Assembly: GCF_000237925.1 (NCBI RefSeq)
Contig: NW_017386017.1
Span: forward strand, 1,178,001 to 1,242,000
Direction of reading: 5' to 3'
Length of the DNA: 64,000 bases
DNA from: Schistosoma mansoni
Taxonomy: Eukaryota; Platyhelminthes; Trematoda; Strigeidida; Schistosomatidae
Every line of letters starts with the position of its first letter. Position 1 is the first letter of the stretch. The translations under genes were made by a program, and so were the position numbers. Positions 26,547 through 39,408 of the stretch are shown one piece after another. The notes below the pieces were generated by a model, which saw only the letters and a program-made list of their open reading frames with translations, had not been told where the DNA came from and did no database searches.

Positions 26547-28529
26547 TCTAATTTACTAATAGTTCTCTCTTGTTTTTACTAAATATATCTAAATCTCTGC
26601 AAGGAGGCTTAGGTGATCCACCGCTGCTAAACATGGAACCGAATCAAACAAAAGCTTTTTCCATTTCGTTTGCAACCGAAGAAGTTTTTCGAATGCCTGT
26701 CATCAAGCATTGTTTGATGCCTGATATCACATTGTGAGCGGGCTATTTAAAAACGGGAGTAGTATTTTCCACGTGAAGTAAATCTTCCAGGTTTGGTTTT
26801 GCTTCTATATGAAAGAGGTTCTTTTATACTTACTTGAGTCGAAATTTCAGTAACAGTAACATGGGAGTTATAGCCTTTTTAGTTCAACGTCTATTACATT
26901 TAAATTTTATGAGACATCATTATATTTATAACCAGTTTCCGTTTTCGTCATTTTTTGTTTTCACTGTACTCAAAAAAATTTTCATATCATTCTCCCTGTA
27001 AGATCACTTGACAATTTTAATGACACAAACACAAAAACGATGTGATGGACCAACACGCTTATTTTTGGTCGACGACGTGATACTTATTGATGATTGCAAC
27101 AAGTGGTGTCAGCGCGTGCACTGAACTCACAACTGTTGCATATATGAAGTGTTGCAAGCCGCTATCATGTTGACTGTGCGAGGCATGAAGCTTCATAAAG
27201 TCTCTGACGATTCTTTAAACAGTCGGACTGCAGAATGAGACTATAAAGATACCCTCACATAAACAACCAGCAGCAGATGAGCAGCCGTCTTGAGGAAGTC
27301 TTGAGGAAGCAGCAGTTGTCAAATGCTGGGGGCGTTGTATAAATTAGGCCCAAGAACCATCTTTCACTGAAAATCAATAACATTTACTGCAACTAGGAAC
27401 CAGTCGGTTTGAAAATCAAAAATAGTCAAAAACTGTCCATAATAATCAACATCCGCCAAATCAAAGCTAGTCCTTTCTTATACACTAAATATCAGTTTTC
27501 AATCTTTCCCATATATGTTACAGTCCTACCATTTGACTTCAAACAACAGCTCATTGTCTTAAAAGTAATAAATTTTAATAACTCTTTTACCTAATAGTTT
27601 GTTTCTGCTAACTTATTTTGTTTCAAAACATAAACTTTATTGTATTTTGCTATGAACTGCCGCTTTGATTTTCTACCAAAGATCTATCAGCTTTGATTAC
27701 CTGACACAACTGTCCTAGGTACTTGTGGAATTTGTGTCTTCTAACACGATATGTAACATAGAGCTCTGAGGTCAAGTAGTTGCGATCTAACCACTACCTT
27801 AAAAGAGTCTAATAACGGAAGGAAGGGAGGACGGAATTATTGACTAGCAAACACTGATGGTGAGGGCAATTATTTCAATTCACCTATATTTGTGGGGCTT
27901 ACTTATTGGTTTTGTGCAACTCTTTGCGACTGGTAACGTGGCAACTATTTACTGATATCGCAGTCGTTCTCCCATTTCGTTGCTCCATAGACTCGTTTTT
28001 TCTATCTTGTGTTGGTTTCTCAAACTTCATCAAGTTGCCCCAATACATCCACTTTCAAAAGCTTAAGCACAGACCGAACGGTTTGCGTTCCATAAAGCTA
28101 CAAATTCAACAAAAAAGAAAAATAAATAAGGGTTGCCGTGATGACGTTTCATGGTAATCTAAATAATTTTTCGAAATCAACCAACATCCCACTTTGCTTT
28201 TCAACGTCGTGCCGTTAACTAAGGCTTGCTTCTTCATTACAATTCATCGCAACAAAGGCTACGATCGAACACTTTCTAAACCATATTAAGTCCTTAATTA
28301 ACAAGCTACTCTTCGGAAATTGTGGAAGGAGTTAGTGATGGTGGGCTTCGTAAGACAGTAGAAGTGGATTCCGGAAGTACACAGGAAAGACGACACTTTA
28401 ATAATACTGTGCTCCCGCTAACGAAAGAAACCTAATGCGGGGAAATACTCTCATAACGTCTTGGGTCCGAAATTTATTTCTGCGAGGATCTCAGTCTGGT
28501 TGATCGTATCAGAAGATGACCGAGAAAAG
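26547..28529. other. Intergenic, nothing recognised
   Basis: No family-typical coding blocks. A short GTCTTGAGGAAGTCTTGAGG tandem unit is at about 27290. Confidence 0.4.
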
Positions 28530-29640
28530 CGAACAACAATTAACTGAACCGGACTAACTACGCCCTAAAACCCTGAGACAATCTGCACAACGTATTGCTA
28601 CTCTGATGACTGCGATATACAACAAGTAACTTGACCGAAGTGAGTTACCTACAGACTGAAAGGATGCGATCGTCTCTCCATTGCAAAAAACAGCATCACG
28701 GAGACTTCCATCAAACTGCAGACCTGTCAGCCTCACCAGTATCTGAGTTAGAACAATAATCAAAAGAGACAATGTTGATATTCGTGGAAACTGACATCTT
28801 GTTAAACAGCGAAGAACGCGGTTTCAGAAAAGATTTTTCTCGCACAGCAAATCTCCTTATGGTGGGAGAGAAATGGATAGAGGCTCTAGATAATGGAAAA
28901 TCAGTGGATATTGTCTACATAGATCTCAGTAAAGCATTTGATAAGGCGCCGAATAATAGATTTCTTTTGAGGCTAGAAAGTCTATGAATTGTAGGACCTA
29001 TCCGAAGGTTGATCAAGGATCTCTTGGTAGGTCGTAGACAGAAAGTCAGAATAAATTCCAAATGCTCTCTCTGGAAACCAGTAATTGTTGGAGTACCACA
29101 AGGCTCTCTCACAAGTCCTTTACATTTTATTCTGTATGTGAACAAACCCCCAAGTATAGTAGAGTCCTCGATGCTAATACACACTGATGATGTCAAAGTG
29201 TGGTAAGAAACAACGAGAGACGCCGATACATGTGCACTTCAGGCGGACTTCAACGTTCTGATTAGCCGATCCGAAAAAAACAAATGGCACAAATGAGATT
29301 TACCGTATAAAGAAATGCTGGAGAGTATGGACCTTTTATTCTGTAATACCACAGCTATAGTGGTGGCCAGATTTTCATGTTTGGAATCTCAGGAAGTGAT
29401 TTTGGACCTGATGTATAGTTGCTTTTTCCTCCTGACAAGTCAAGAATGTTCAGAGCACATAACGGTCTAGTAAAAAAGCATAGAACGCACAAAATACCTG
29501 TGATGTACAGGTTTTCATACGAAGTCACAAATTCTTAGAACTTGTTACTCGATGAAATGTTATCCGCCCCTTCAATAAGATGACTCAAGAGAAATAAGAA
29601 CACTCTCAGAAACTTACTAGGAAAGGACTGACACAAGCTA
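28530..29640 (+). mobile_element. CR1/Jockey-like LINE remnant (RT)
   Basis: Translated pieces give non-LTR RT blocks: an RPVSLTSI-type motif, VDIVYIDLSKAFDKAP, LIKDLLVGRRQKVRINSK, VIVGVPQGSLTSPLHFILYV, and a decayed C-terminal part near 29.43-29.64 kb. The catalytic FADD-type motif is decayed (IHTDDVKVW). Several frame breaks and an internal deletion; non-functional. A related copy lies at the right end of the window on the minus strand. Confidence 0.85.
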
Positions 29641-32031
29641 TTGGCTTTTGTTGTCCTCGAAACACAAACCTGAGCCCGGAATCTGTATTTGGATTGTAAA
29701 CTTGCGGGTATTCAAGACGTACGTTACATCTAGGCAAGGTTAGATGTTTCCTGTTATGTTGCATGTAAACGGTGCCACTTCCTCCTGTCTGCCATGTTAT
29801 TACTGAGTCAGGCTTACCCTGTCCTCGTTTTATGAAGCTTCGCAGTGGAAAAACAAAATTAGTTGTGGGAGCTGATAAACATTGATTGAAACACTGTCAT
29901 TTATGAATATACGAATGTCTTGTACTTCGTTGACTGTGAGAAAAGCTAGACAGAATAAAATATTTCATATAGATTCAAAATCACAAAATTCGAGTTTTTT
30001 GCAGCTTTATAAAATACACAGAATATACCATCAGTGGTATTGAAGTAACAATTGTTTTGTTAAGAAATAGAATGCAAACCCAGGGAATCAGTGGACTTTC
30101 TTAACTACGAAAACTAACGGGAAAACTCACAAACGTCGAAAAAGTCGGTGTTTTCAACGCGCACTTTGACAAACAGTCAAATCATCTATTAAACCTATGG
30201 ATTCAAACTAGTGCTCTTAAAATAACAATAGTGAAAAGCACTGTAAACACGACACAAAAGCTCCAATTGAGATATCTTCCAAGACTTTGATCCGATCAGT
30301 TACTGGGTTGCTAAGACAAACGCCCCATAGTATTAAGAAAATGCTCAGAAGTCTTCTAACATCCACCATCTATGAACGTCTATTAGCTATAGCATGAAAT
30401 ACAGGCCGGTCGTTTAACACAAACGCCTCCTCAGTGTGGGGTATTTGAAGTCTTCTTTAATCCATAGCCCGTATATGCCCTACAGACTTCGCTAAACTAT
30501 TCAATATATTGTCGCACTCCGTCCCACTGATTAAGATAGGACAAATAGTTCGCAAATCAACTTCTCACCTGGCTAGAAAAGTTTCTGTATGACCGAAAAT
30601 TCAGCACCAAAATAAATGGGGTCTGATCAAACCAAAAAAGTCCATATCTGGCGTTTCATAAGCAGCCGTAGAATCGAGCGTTTATTTTGCAACCCAATTA
30701 AAATAACATTACTGCGTCATATCAACTCTTGCTTAGGATTCAAAAAAAGCAAATGATTTGGTGTTACCTGCGGCTAGTCAAATTCCTTATCAACTTGTAG
30801 TTATGATTATACATGGAGAGCAGTGTACAGTGGTTTTGTACATAAAATGAAAATTTGATGCAGCAACTTATTTCTATTGGCTTCAATATATCCCACAAAT
30901 TCTCAGGCGTATTTTCTCCAGAATAGTTAATAAAGCACGGGTTTACAATCAGTAGGTTTAACATGTGAAAAGACAACTTAGTGGTAATTAGTGGTAATCA
31001 TTAAGTGTTTTTAATGGTTTTTTGAGAAATCACTTGATTTTTAGAGCAAAAATGTTCTCCATAATGCTCTGTCACTCTGAAGCCACCATGTTTTTGTATC
31101 ATTACACTTATTATGAATTATGGTAATGTAACTTATCAAGTTCAAGTTTATGTGCATTGACTGAGCCACATAGTTAAGGATGTTGATACTGCGCAGCTAC
31201 CGAAATGAACCTGGAATGTCGGAACTGAAACCTGCATTCCATCAGTCAAACTAAAGGACTTTAATCACTAACCTGCTACTCCACCCCAATATCCACATTA
31301 ACAGTTTAATAGGAAACACCGAGGTAAACAAATAACAAATACGTCAATCAATGTAATGCATCAGTCATGATTTTAGCTTACACGAACCGTTTTGCAAAGT
31401 GTGTTGTGTAAAACTGCATAGTAAATTTAGCAATCTTGTTACATCTAATGTAGTTAAAACTTGTACTGCATCTAGTTTTACACTTCGCATCAACACAGAA
31501 CTTGTACTGCATCTAGTTTTACAATGAAGGAGTGTAATCAACGAAAAACTAAAATCTAAACGATGAAGGAGTGTAATCAACGCCAACAATGCTGTAAAAT
31601 TGCTATATAGCACACGTGTCCATAAAATTGAAAACAACTTGGTACATTGGGCTAATTAAAGATCGATCAAATGACAAATTCAAGCGATTGGTCAAGAAAT
31701 AGCTTGCATTTCTAAGGAGTGAGAGGTATGCCGTTGGTGACTTAATGTTATATATATATATATAGTGTGCATACGTTTAGTCTATGAAATTGCATCTCAC
31801 TTGAGCAGTCAGTTGAACTTGTGCATAGGGAGATTTCGTATCGATGTCAAAATCAGACAACAAATCGTAAATAAAAAACTAATTACTCTGTTTTTGTGTC
31901 TATTCTTTAAAATTTTATTTTATTTTTCAAGTTAGCTTACTTAAATACCACTTTTTTGCCCTATTTGAAAACGATTTTTGCTTTTTGCTAGAGCATATTA
32001 ATTGGTTTCCCGTGGCATTCTTTTCAAGATA
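29641..32031. other. Upstream region of GPN3
   Basis: No gene recognised; contains the local duplications at 31.5 kb and a TA run near 31750. The GPN3 promoter is presumably in its last few hundred bases. Confidence 0.4.
31455..31585. repeat. Two short local direct duplications
   Basis: AACTTGTACTGCATCTAGTT occurs twice within 45 bp (about 31458 and 31500) and GATGAAGGAGTGTAATCAAC-like sequence twice (about 31523 and 31561). Confidence 0.75.
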
Positions 32032-32976
32032 ATGCCTAGATTTGCCCAGCTGGTGATAGGGCCAGCTGGTTGTGGGAAATCAACTTATTGTAGTACAATG
32101 CAAGCCCATTGTGAAACGTTGAGGAGGAAAGTTGATGTGGTCAATTTGGACCCTGCAGCGGAGTTTTTCGAATATACTCCACTAGCGGATATAAGGGATC
32201 TTATTCATGTAAGTTACTTAATCAGAATTTTTCTAGGATGCTTTTAGTTAGATGATGTAATGGAAGATGAGGCTATACGTTTAGGTCCAAATGGCGGACT
32301 TATTTTCTGCTTAGAATATCTTCAACAAAATTTGAATTGGTTAGATACAGCACTTGGTGATATAGATGGAGACTATTTATTATTTGATTGTCCTGGTCAA
32401 ATCGAGTTATACTCACACTTACCGATTATGCCACGAATAATTGAATATATGCAAAGAAAATGGGATTTTCGTTTTGTTACAATATTTATTTTGGATGCTA
32501 GATTCCTTGTAGATTCATCACATTTTCTAGCTGGTGTATTGTCTGCTCTCTCTGCTATGGTATCCTTATCAACTGCTCATATAAACGTAATGTCTAAACT
32601 TGATTTGTTATCTGAACAAAAACAAAAATATGTCATGGCTCGTTATCTAAATCCTGATATGGATTACTTTTTTGATCTGGATCAAGTATTCGATGAGGAA
32701 GATGGTGAGGAACATCATGAACAAGAAGCACCATTTAACAAACTTACTCATGCACTAGCTGATTTAATTGAACGTTACAGTGTAGTTCATTTTGTCCCAT
32801 TAAACAGGGATAAAGAAGATACTATAACAGACTTACTAGTTCAAATCGATCAATGTTTACAGTATGATGAAGAAGTTGATCCTTCGAATCGAGCTTTTGA
32901 TGATGCTGAACAAGAGTTAGTCAGATTTCAAGATGAAAATGATGGCGATGAGGATGCTTCACGGAACTCTGGATAA
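32032..32976 (+). CDS. GPN3: GPN-loop GTPase 3 (complete)
   Basis: Small GTPase that with GPN1 is needed for RNA polymerase II assembly and nuclear import. Exons 32032-32208 and 32248-32976, separated by a 39-bp intron with GT..AG borders; 301 residues (human 284). P-loop GPAGCGKST at residues 10-18, PAAEFFEY switch region, the signature GPN triplet in [10 protein letters not shown] at 72-74, DCPGQIELY (G3-type) at 106-114, and the guanine-specificity stretch NVMSKLDLL. The C-terminal tail is acidic, as usual in the family. ATG 32032 gives [11 protein letters not shown], matching the family N terminus; the open frame upstream has no ATG. The next gene follows on the same strand after about 200 bp. 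Confidence 0.96.
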
Positions 32977-33014
32977 ACAGACTATTACCAAGAACTTTGT
33001 ATATAATCATAAAC

Positions 33015-33020
33015 AATAAA
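33015..33020 (+). terminator. Candidate poly(A) signal of GPN3
   Basis: AATAAA 38 bp after the GPN3 stop codon; a second AATAAA lies at 33103-33108. Either would end the GPN3 transcript just before the TMEM267-like gene. Confidence 0.5.
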
Positions 33021-33160
33021 TCGTCTAGTTTTGTAACACTTCTTTTTTGTAAATCAAAATAACAATTTTACGTCCTCATATAGATTCTTTTTAGATTATT
33101 GAAATAAACTATGAAGTATTCCTAATCCTGGCCGGTTCCCTTTCATTATGGTTACTTGAA

Positions 33161-34820
33161 ATGTATGTTCATCTTTGTAGTAATTATGCATCGATCTAAT
33201 TACAATTTAGATTATGCAAATCAGTCAACTCAGGTTCTCATATACATTTGTTTTTGGAAACTCTTACCCATGGATTAACTGGCTCAATGTTTTGGCTATG
33301 CTGTTTGATTAGTATAAATGGTAAACTGGATTTATATACCACAGGTTACCGAAGAAATATAATTATGACTCTTGAGTCATGTTTTTGGGCAGCATTCGGT
33401 GCAATACTACCGGATATTGATCATTTTATAGCTTCAAGAAGTACAAGCATTGAAGTACGTGTCGTATTGTCACGTTTAAATGATACTTGGTTTCGTGTGG
33501 CTGTGTATTACATTTTGTTTTTTTGTTATCGAGCCTTGCTAACGGTTATGTATGAGATACTTAAGTGCCTACCATACTTTAAAATGCATCGATCTGCGTA
33601 GTTAACAGGATTAAGGCACCGGTGTACCCAAGTAAAGGTCATGCTATTGTGAATAGAAATATAAGTACAATGTTTTATTAGAATACATGGGTTGTGGCTA
33701 GCAGCAGAATCTAAGACGTACGTTTCGTTTTATGTGAGACTCATCGTCTGGATAAACCACCATAATGTTGATTTTCGCACTAGGACTCAGACCCTGTACC
33801 TTTCATCTCAAACGTCAACTGATTACCCACTTAGCTACTAAGCCCAGACAACCACTTACTTGTTCAATAGAGAGTTGACTTAGTAATTACGGCATTCGAC
33901 CTTCAGCCATTAAGTCCTAAGTTACATCATATCATCAAGTGTCATCTTTCTGCCTACTCATAGAATCCTTAAACGACAACGCGGTCATTCTTTTTTTTCA
34001 CTTGTACAGTGATTCAATCACCAGTCTCATGTTAGAACTATGCTAGACATACTTCGATTTAAGTATCCAGATACTATCACTGGCCTCCTCTCTCTACCAC
34101 TAGATTTATGACTCAAAGATCAATAGTTAAATGTGTATTTAATTATCAAACTTGAATTTCATTTGTTTGACACTGATCGTCATAGACATATTCTATCGCT
34201 CCCTTCTTGCATGACACATCAAAAAGAGTAGAATCACTGAGTAATAGACATAAAATAGCTGATTATATCAATCCCTATACTTGTATTTCTGTAATCAAAC
34301 TAAAATTATAACAGTTTCTCTCTTGATACTTTCAATATATACTTCTTTTCAGCTTGCTCGTCAACTTCCTGGTAGACCATTTTTACACTGGGCAGGTCTA
34401 TATCTACTTATTTATACTCTTTTAATCGTTGGTCTATTTTTCATATCTTATCCTATTTGTTTAAAACTAAATAGATTTTTAGCTATATTTTGGTGTTTCA
34501 TATTTATTCCTTTTGTAAGTCATATTATACGTGATGCAAATAGACGAGGTTTATGGTTATGGCCTCCACCAGACTTACACACATGGATGAATCTATCTCA
34601 TTTTTCATATCATATAATAATTCCTAGTAACTCGGGAATGTTTAATTTAATCAGAACACTTTTATGTTACCTAGTTGTTTTAATTTTTATTATTTTAGTA
34701 TTCCGTCGTTATGCATATTCTTTTCATTGGGATCTATCTAATTTTGCACCGATAACCTCTTATTTGATTACTAAAAGCAAAAGCAATGAATTTTATGTAG
34801 AACAAACATTTGTTGTATGA
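33161..34820 (+). CDS. TMEM267: TMEM267-like multi-pass membrane protein (5' end tentative)
   Basis: Firm exons: about 33234-33454 and 34353-34820 (stop at the end), joined in phase 0 over an 898-bp intron. Family-typical blocks: LPDIDHFIASRS (human VIDVDHFFLARS), GRPFLHW right after the intron (human RRPFLHC), SHIIRDANRRGLWLWP (human SHHIRDGIRHGLWICP). Several hydrophobic helices, e.g. LLIYTLLIVGLFFISY and a C-terminal VVLIFIILVF. Function of the family is unknown. The N terminus is uncertain: a 19-bp first exon 33161-33179 (ATG) with a 54-bp intron to 33234 keeps the frame and gives 235 residues, but an acceptor at 33210 also leaves the frame open. The main intron carries a decayed hammerhead SINE. 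Confidence 0.82.
33680..33870 (-). mobile_element. Decayed Sm-alpha-type SINE in TMEM267-like intron
   Basis: Recognisable TTAGCTACTAAG/A-box region and hammerhead outline (GATGAGTC, ACGAAACG) on the minus strand, with the CUGA part of the core and stem I disrupted. Not expected to cleave. Confidence 0.55.
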
Positions 34821-35100
34821 AATACATAATCTATTGAACACAATAACATTGTTTAAATAGTACATTATGAATAAGTGTGATATTTTGTATATATATATTC
34901 AATAACTAACTAATATAATGAAATATATTTGATTAGTTCTGTTTTGGTTTTTTGGTTTCATCTTAATATTATTGTGATGATTTGACCCTATAGATAATTG
35001 TATGAGGTGTTTTTTCCCATCAATGTTTGTCTGGTTAGTTATTTTCGTTGTTCAAGTTATGTCTTCAGCTTCTAAAGAGCTCATGCTTTTCTAGATTTAG

Positions 35101-35104
<4 letters not shown>

Positions 35105-35156
<52 letters not shown>
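35105..35156. repeat. TA microsatellite
   Basis: About 26 uninterrupted TA units at the left end of the Penelope-like element. Confidence 0.95.
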
Positions 35157-35158
<2 letters not shown>

Positions 35159-35215
35159 TCATCAGGCTTTACTCTAAGACTAGATCCTCATCAGGCTTTA
35201 CTCTAATATACAGTA

Positions 35216-35731
35216 GCCCCCAAATGTCCCTCTCGAAATGCTCTCATATGGTCCGCTCTCCCTCTCGAAATGCTCTCATATGGTCACGCTTATATAGCCT
35301 CTGCCAGGGAAGTCCTACTCACTGCCTTCTCGTGGCATTACTGTTGTTTACGAAATTGAGAGGACAAAAAGCGAATGTCCGGCGCTTTACCGGGTTGATG
35401 GACACTGTGAGTCCACCTAGGGGAGTTGGAAAACCCTGATTCCAAACCAATGGTGTATACGGGCTCCAGTATCCTGAGGAAACAAATAGCATATGAATCA
35501 ATTGTTGGTCACCGGTTACCATGGGACTGCATCTCCTCACGATGCTCCACTGCCTTGTGGGTTAGACCTTTAGGTCAAAGGCTGGGGTTATGGTCACCTA
35601 AGAAAACCACCTGCTTCAGTTTGGGCACCTGGACAGTATCACAGCCCTCACACAAATCAAATGAGATATGTGTGGCGCATATATATCTGGTGCCCCTTTG
35701 TACCAATATTTATGTGTTTAAATAAATAAAT
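35216..35731 (+). mobile_element. 520-bp retroposon, copy 5, nested in a Penelope-like element
   Basis: Head is rearranged (the CTCTCGAAATGCTCTCATATGG unit occurs twice), body and TAAATAAATAA tail normal. Flanked by AATATACAGTA at 35205-35215 and 35732-35742. Confidence 0.88.
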
Positions 35732-36739
35732 AATATACAGTAATATTTATATGCATATAGGAAATTATTAAATAAATCAAGGCAGTTTATGAGTGCACTA
35801 CCAGACAACTGAACCAAAGAGTTAGTGAACACCTCCCTTCGTAGTTAGGAAAAGGTACTGTCAAGACAATACGGAGCTCGATTCTTTCACACTTGATCGA
35901 TAGCGATCATATAGTTGACAGAAGTAAGTCATTTAAGGTTATTTATCTTATTCCTACTATTTTTTCTTATGGGGTTCGATCTCGTCTCTTACACATAGCA
36001 GAAGCTATAGGAATTCGAGCCAACAATCCAAGTCTTTGTGTTCATAAGAAATTTGTAACACCTTTATCTCTCCCTTGGCCTTAATAAATGATTTTATTTA
36101 TTTTTAAATTCCATACTCTTCGTTTGTTTTCCTTCACCCCCTCCCATCATTTTCTTCTTTCTTATAATTTTATGTTATTTCAGTGTCTATTTTTTTTTTA
36201 ATTATTGACCTATTCCCCATTATGTAACATTGATTCAAGCCTTTATTATTCTTATCACGACTAGTACACTTGGCATCACACCATCAATTTGTACTCTTTA
36301 CTTATTATGTTTATTTATGTACTGTACTACACTGTTATCATTGACTCACAAACTACCTTGATTGGTTTAATAATTTCGTATATGCATACAAATATTACTG
36401 TATATTAGAGTAAAGGCTGATGAGGATCCAATCGAAAACAATATTGTTCGCTTATATTTGTTGTTCTAAATCACAATATGAGAGTTTTTCATATTTTTAT
36501 AGATTTTTGAGACTTCATTATTTGGTCACATAATCGTAAACGTTGATATAAATAATATCTAACAGTATGATATCTGTTTGCATCAATAAATTCATCTATT
36601 CACATTTACTGATCGTCATCTAATGATCTAAGGATACACTACAAGCATCAATAAAAATAACAGGGTAGATGACACTTAATATGTGTGTATGTGAATAAAA
36701 TAGTCCAAATTTAATTAAAACAATAGTATTTTAATAATG

Positions 36740-37443
36740 GACGCGGTTGCATAGACCAGATATTCACTCTACGTCAGGTCCTAGAACATAGACATACATT
36801 CAGACGTCCCACAATAGTAGTATTTCTTGACCTTAAGGCGGCATTTGACTCCGTTGATCGTGAGGTTCTATGGCAGTGTTTGCCAATGAAAGGAGTACCA
36901 AAGAAGTACATTAACCTCATAAAGGCTCTCTACTCGAACACAACTGGTCGAGTTAGAGCCTATGGCGAACTGTCATCAGAATTGATAACCTCAAGTGGTG
37001 TTCGCCAGGACTGTCCAGTCTCTCCATTCTTGTTTAACTTTATCGTTGACGTGTTATTAGAAATAACACTTTCATCATCTCAATCTCCAGGAGTTGAACT
37101 TTTACCGGGAGGATCACTTGTTGACCTGGAATACGCCGACGACATAGTTTTATTTGGTGAAGACGCTGACAAAATGCAGAGTCTTCTGACCACCATAAGC
37201 AACAATGCAGGCATGTTCGGGATGCGATTCTCTCCCTCGAAGTGCAAAATGTTACTTCAGGATTGGGTTGCATCGACACCTGAACTAATGATAGGGAGTG
37301 AAGTAGTTGAGCCTGTTGACAGCTTCACTTATCTTGGTAGTCTCATCAGCCCTTGTGGTCTGGTGTATGACGAAATCTCAGCACAGATACAGAAGGCTCG
37401 TCTAGCTTTCGCCAACTTGCGTCATTTATGGCGTATGATTTGA
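36740..37443 (+). mobile_element. RTE-type LINE fragment (RT palm region)
   Basis: An open stretch of 187 codons (36880-37443) holds VRAYGELSSELITSSGV, the active-site-containing LEYADDIVLFGEDADKMQ (YADD) and NFTYLGSL-like SFTYLGSLIS. A frame shift near 36880 separates it from upstream coding (DQIFTLRQVLEHRH). Truncated at both ends. Its YADD region is better preserved than in the copy at 16.9-18.2 kb, suggesting a younger insertion. Confidence 0.88.
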
Positions 37444-38293
37444 TCATAAATGGATATCAGCCAGAGAAAAATTGATTTCAAGGAGCTTCGGTCACTTCGC
37501 GTCTTTTTAATATAGGACTCTTTAACAACGGGCACAAAATCTGACCCAAGACCATTAATTATTGTATATATTACGGTATTACTCAATCAGTGAATCGAAA
37601 CCTAGTTATCACTATCCTGAAATTCAAAATCGATTTTAAAAGACAGCTTCACGACTGTTCATTATTTTTTGTAAGTATCTAGTTTTTTTTCCAGGCCAAT
37701 TGGTTCAACAGATCATAGCTTCTCAAAGGAACTACTATCGATCCACTCCAGTGTAGTTAGTCGTGAATAAGAATATGATCATTCTTTACATCTTGGTAAA
37801 ATTATTTGTCATCTATTGATAGGTTGTTTAGTGGTGTAAGTACGGAATAAAGCATCCTTAAATGAAAACCGCTTCAAGACCTAATACATCTATTTCTTAT
37901 TCAGTTCTCCTCAAAATAAACGAACTAATTTTAATTCAGTGTCTATAAGGTCAAAGCTATTTACACACGGATATATATATATGGTCATGTCAGCATTCTC
38001 AAAAGATAAAACAAACAATGCTTTTGTGTTTTGACAATCTCTAAAGAATTATAAGTTTCTTACGTTCTGAAATTGCACATATTCTTAGAGTCTAATGTTG
38101 TATTCAAATTAATTGTTGCTACAGTGAATAATGAATATATTTCATTCATTATGACAACAATCGATTGAAATTTAGTTGTTCAGCTGCAATAAATTCAGGA
38201 AATATTGAAATTTATTTCTATAAAAACGATTACATTCACTTTATTCAATTTATACTTGTAACTCCAAATATGAAACCAGATCTTATCGAGTTC
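37444..38293. other. Intergenic, nothing recognised
   Basis: AT-rich sequence between the RTE fragment and the 520-bp retroposon head. Confidence 0.4.
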
Positions 38294-38417
38294 GCCCCCA
38301 AATGCTCTGGCACGGCCGAGAAAGGGGAGAGTCCTCTCTCCTTCTCGAAATGCTGTCACATGGCCACGCCTATATAGCCTCTGCCAGGGAAGTCCTACTC
38401 ACTGTCTTCTCGTGGCA
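38294..38417 (+). mobile_element. 520-bp retroposon, 5' fragment
   Basis: Covers only the head (GCCCCCAAATGCT to CTTCTCGTGGCAG), then sequence changes abruptly. A 5' piece without the 3' end is not expected from 5' truncation, so it points to later deletion or recombination. Confidence 0.75.
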
Positions 38418-38821
38418 GTTTTCGGTGCAAAAACTAACATAACAGTCGTTTCCATCATACAAATAAAATCAAAAGGATTTTCAAAGTGATCATAAATAAC
38501 CGAAAATTCGTTTAAGTTAATTTGTCATCTATTAAAAGTTGTGAAATAGAAATTGTGGATATTATCCGGAAATATTGATTTTATGTGTGTTTTTTCCACT
38601 TAAAAATGTATCACTCTTGGACAAATTAGTCACTGGAAAAGATACTTTGTATAGGATTTACACTTGGCATAGTATGATAACAACTATTCACTTTTGACTG
38701 TGTAGTGTGAACATTTAGCAAGAGTGACAAAAGTTCATCAAATCGAATATAAGTCTTGATGATTTGCATGTATATTAAACATGGACAAAGCTTTTGTGCC
38801 ATTTTTTTAAAGACACCTTAC

Positions 38822-39408
38822 TCCTTTAAAGAGTCAAAAATGTTAATAGCAATTATAAATAGTAAGCAAAGATGGATAGTGGCTAACAGTGGAATCCAGG
38901 ACGCGCGTTTCGTCCTATTTGGGACTCGTCAGCTGGGTGTACCTACATCTCAGAGTTAATGTCCATTCTGAGACTCGAACCCAGTACCGTCCGCTTCAAA
39001 CGCCATCGTGTTATCCACTCGGCCACTGAGTCCTGATAGCGACTTGCTTGTGCGATGGGGTGATGTTTAAACTCATTTAGTATTGTTTGTTTGAATTTTT
39101 CCATTTGATGTTTTTAGGACTGCAAATGGTCAAATTCAAACAAACAATACTAAATGAGTTTAAACATCACCCCATCGCACAAGCAAGTCGCTATCAGGAC
39201 TCAGTGGCCGAGTGGATAACACGATGGCGTTTGAAGCGGACGGTACTGGGTTCGAGTCTCAGAATGGACATTAACTCTGAGATGTAGGTACACCCAGCTG
39301 ACGAGTCCCAAATAGGACGAAACGCGCGTCCTGGATTCCACTGTTAGCCACTATCCATCTTTGCTTACTATTTATAATTGCTATTAACATTTTTGACTCT
39401 TTAAAGGA
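38822..39408. repeat. Near-perfect palindrome, 285-bp arms, 17-bp loop (probable artefact)
   Basis: 38822-39106 and 39124-39408 are reverse complements without indels and with only two mismatches near the centre by my reading. Each arm holds an Sm-alpha-type SINE plus about 45 bp of non-SINE flank. The right arm ends exactly where vector-like sequence begins. Confidence 0.9.
39292..39336 (+). ncRNA. Hammerhead ribozyme (Sm-alpha type), core intact
   Basis: CCCAG/CTGG stem I, core CTGACGA, stem II GTCCCAAATAGGAC, GAAAC and GCGTC followed by CTGG. All conserved core positions are present. The mirror copy is at 38894-38938 on the minus strand; one of the two is probably not real. Confidence 0.75.

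Larger units (their letters stand above)
35090..36478 (+). mobile_element. Penelope-like element remnant with GIY-YIG endonuclease and inverted ends
   Basis: Coding remnant about 35800-36083: SFKVIYLIPT, HIAEAIGIRANNPSLCVHK, FVTPLSLPWP then stop, matching the end of the Penelope-type endonuclease. The left border (TTTAGAACAATAT, then CCTCATCAGGCTTTACTCTA twice) reappears in inverted form at 36402-36478, a terminal structure known in Penelope-like elements. A 520-bp retroposon is nested at 35216-35731 and a TA microsatellite lies in the left end. Confidence 0.7.

Noticed and set aside
36880-37443. 187-codon open frame as a host gene
   Set aside because: It carries the YADD block and flanking motifs of an RTE reverse transcriptase and is truncated at both ends.
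38822-39408. Large palindrome as a functional cruciform or inverted gene pair
   Set aside because: Adjacent vector sequence and an N gap make an artefact far more likely.
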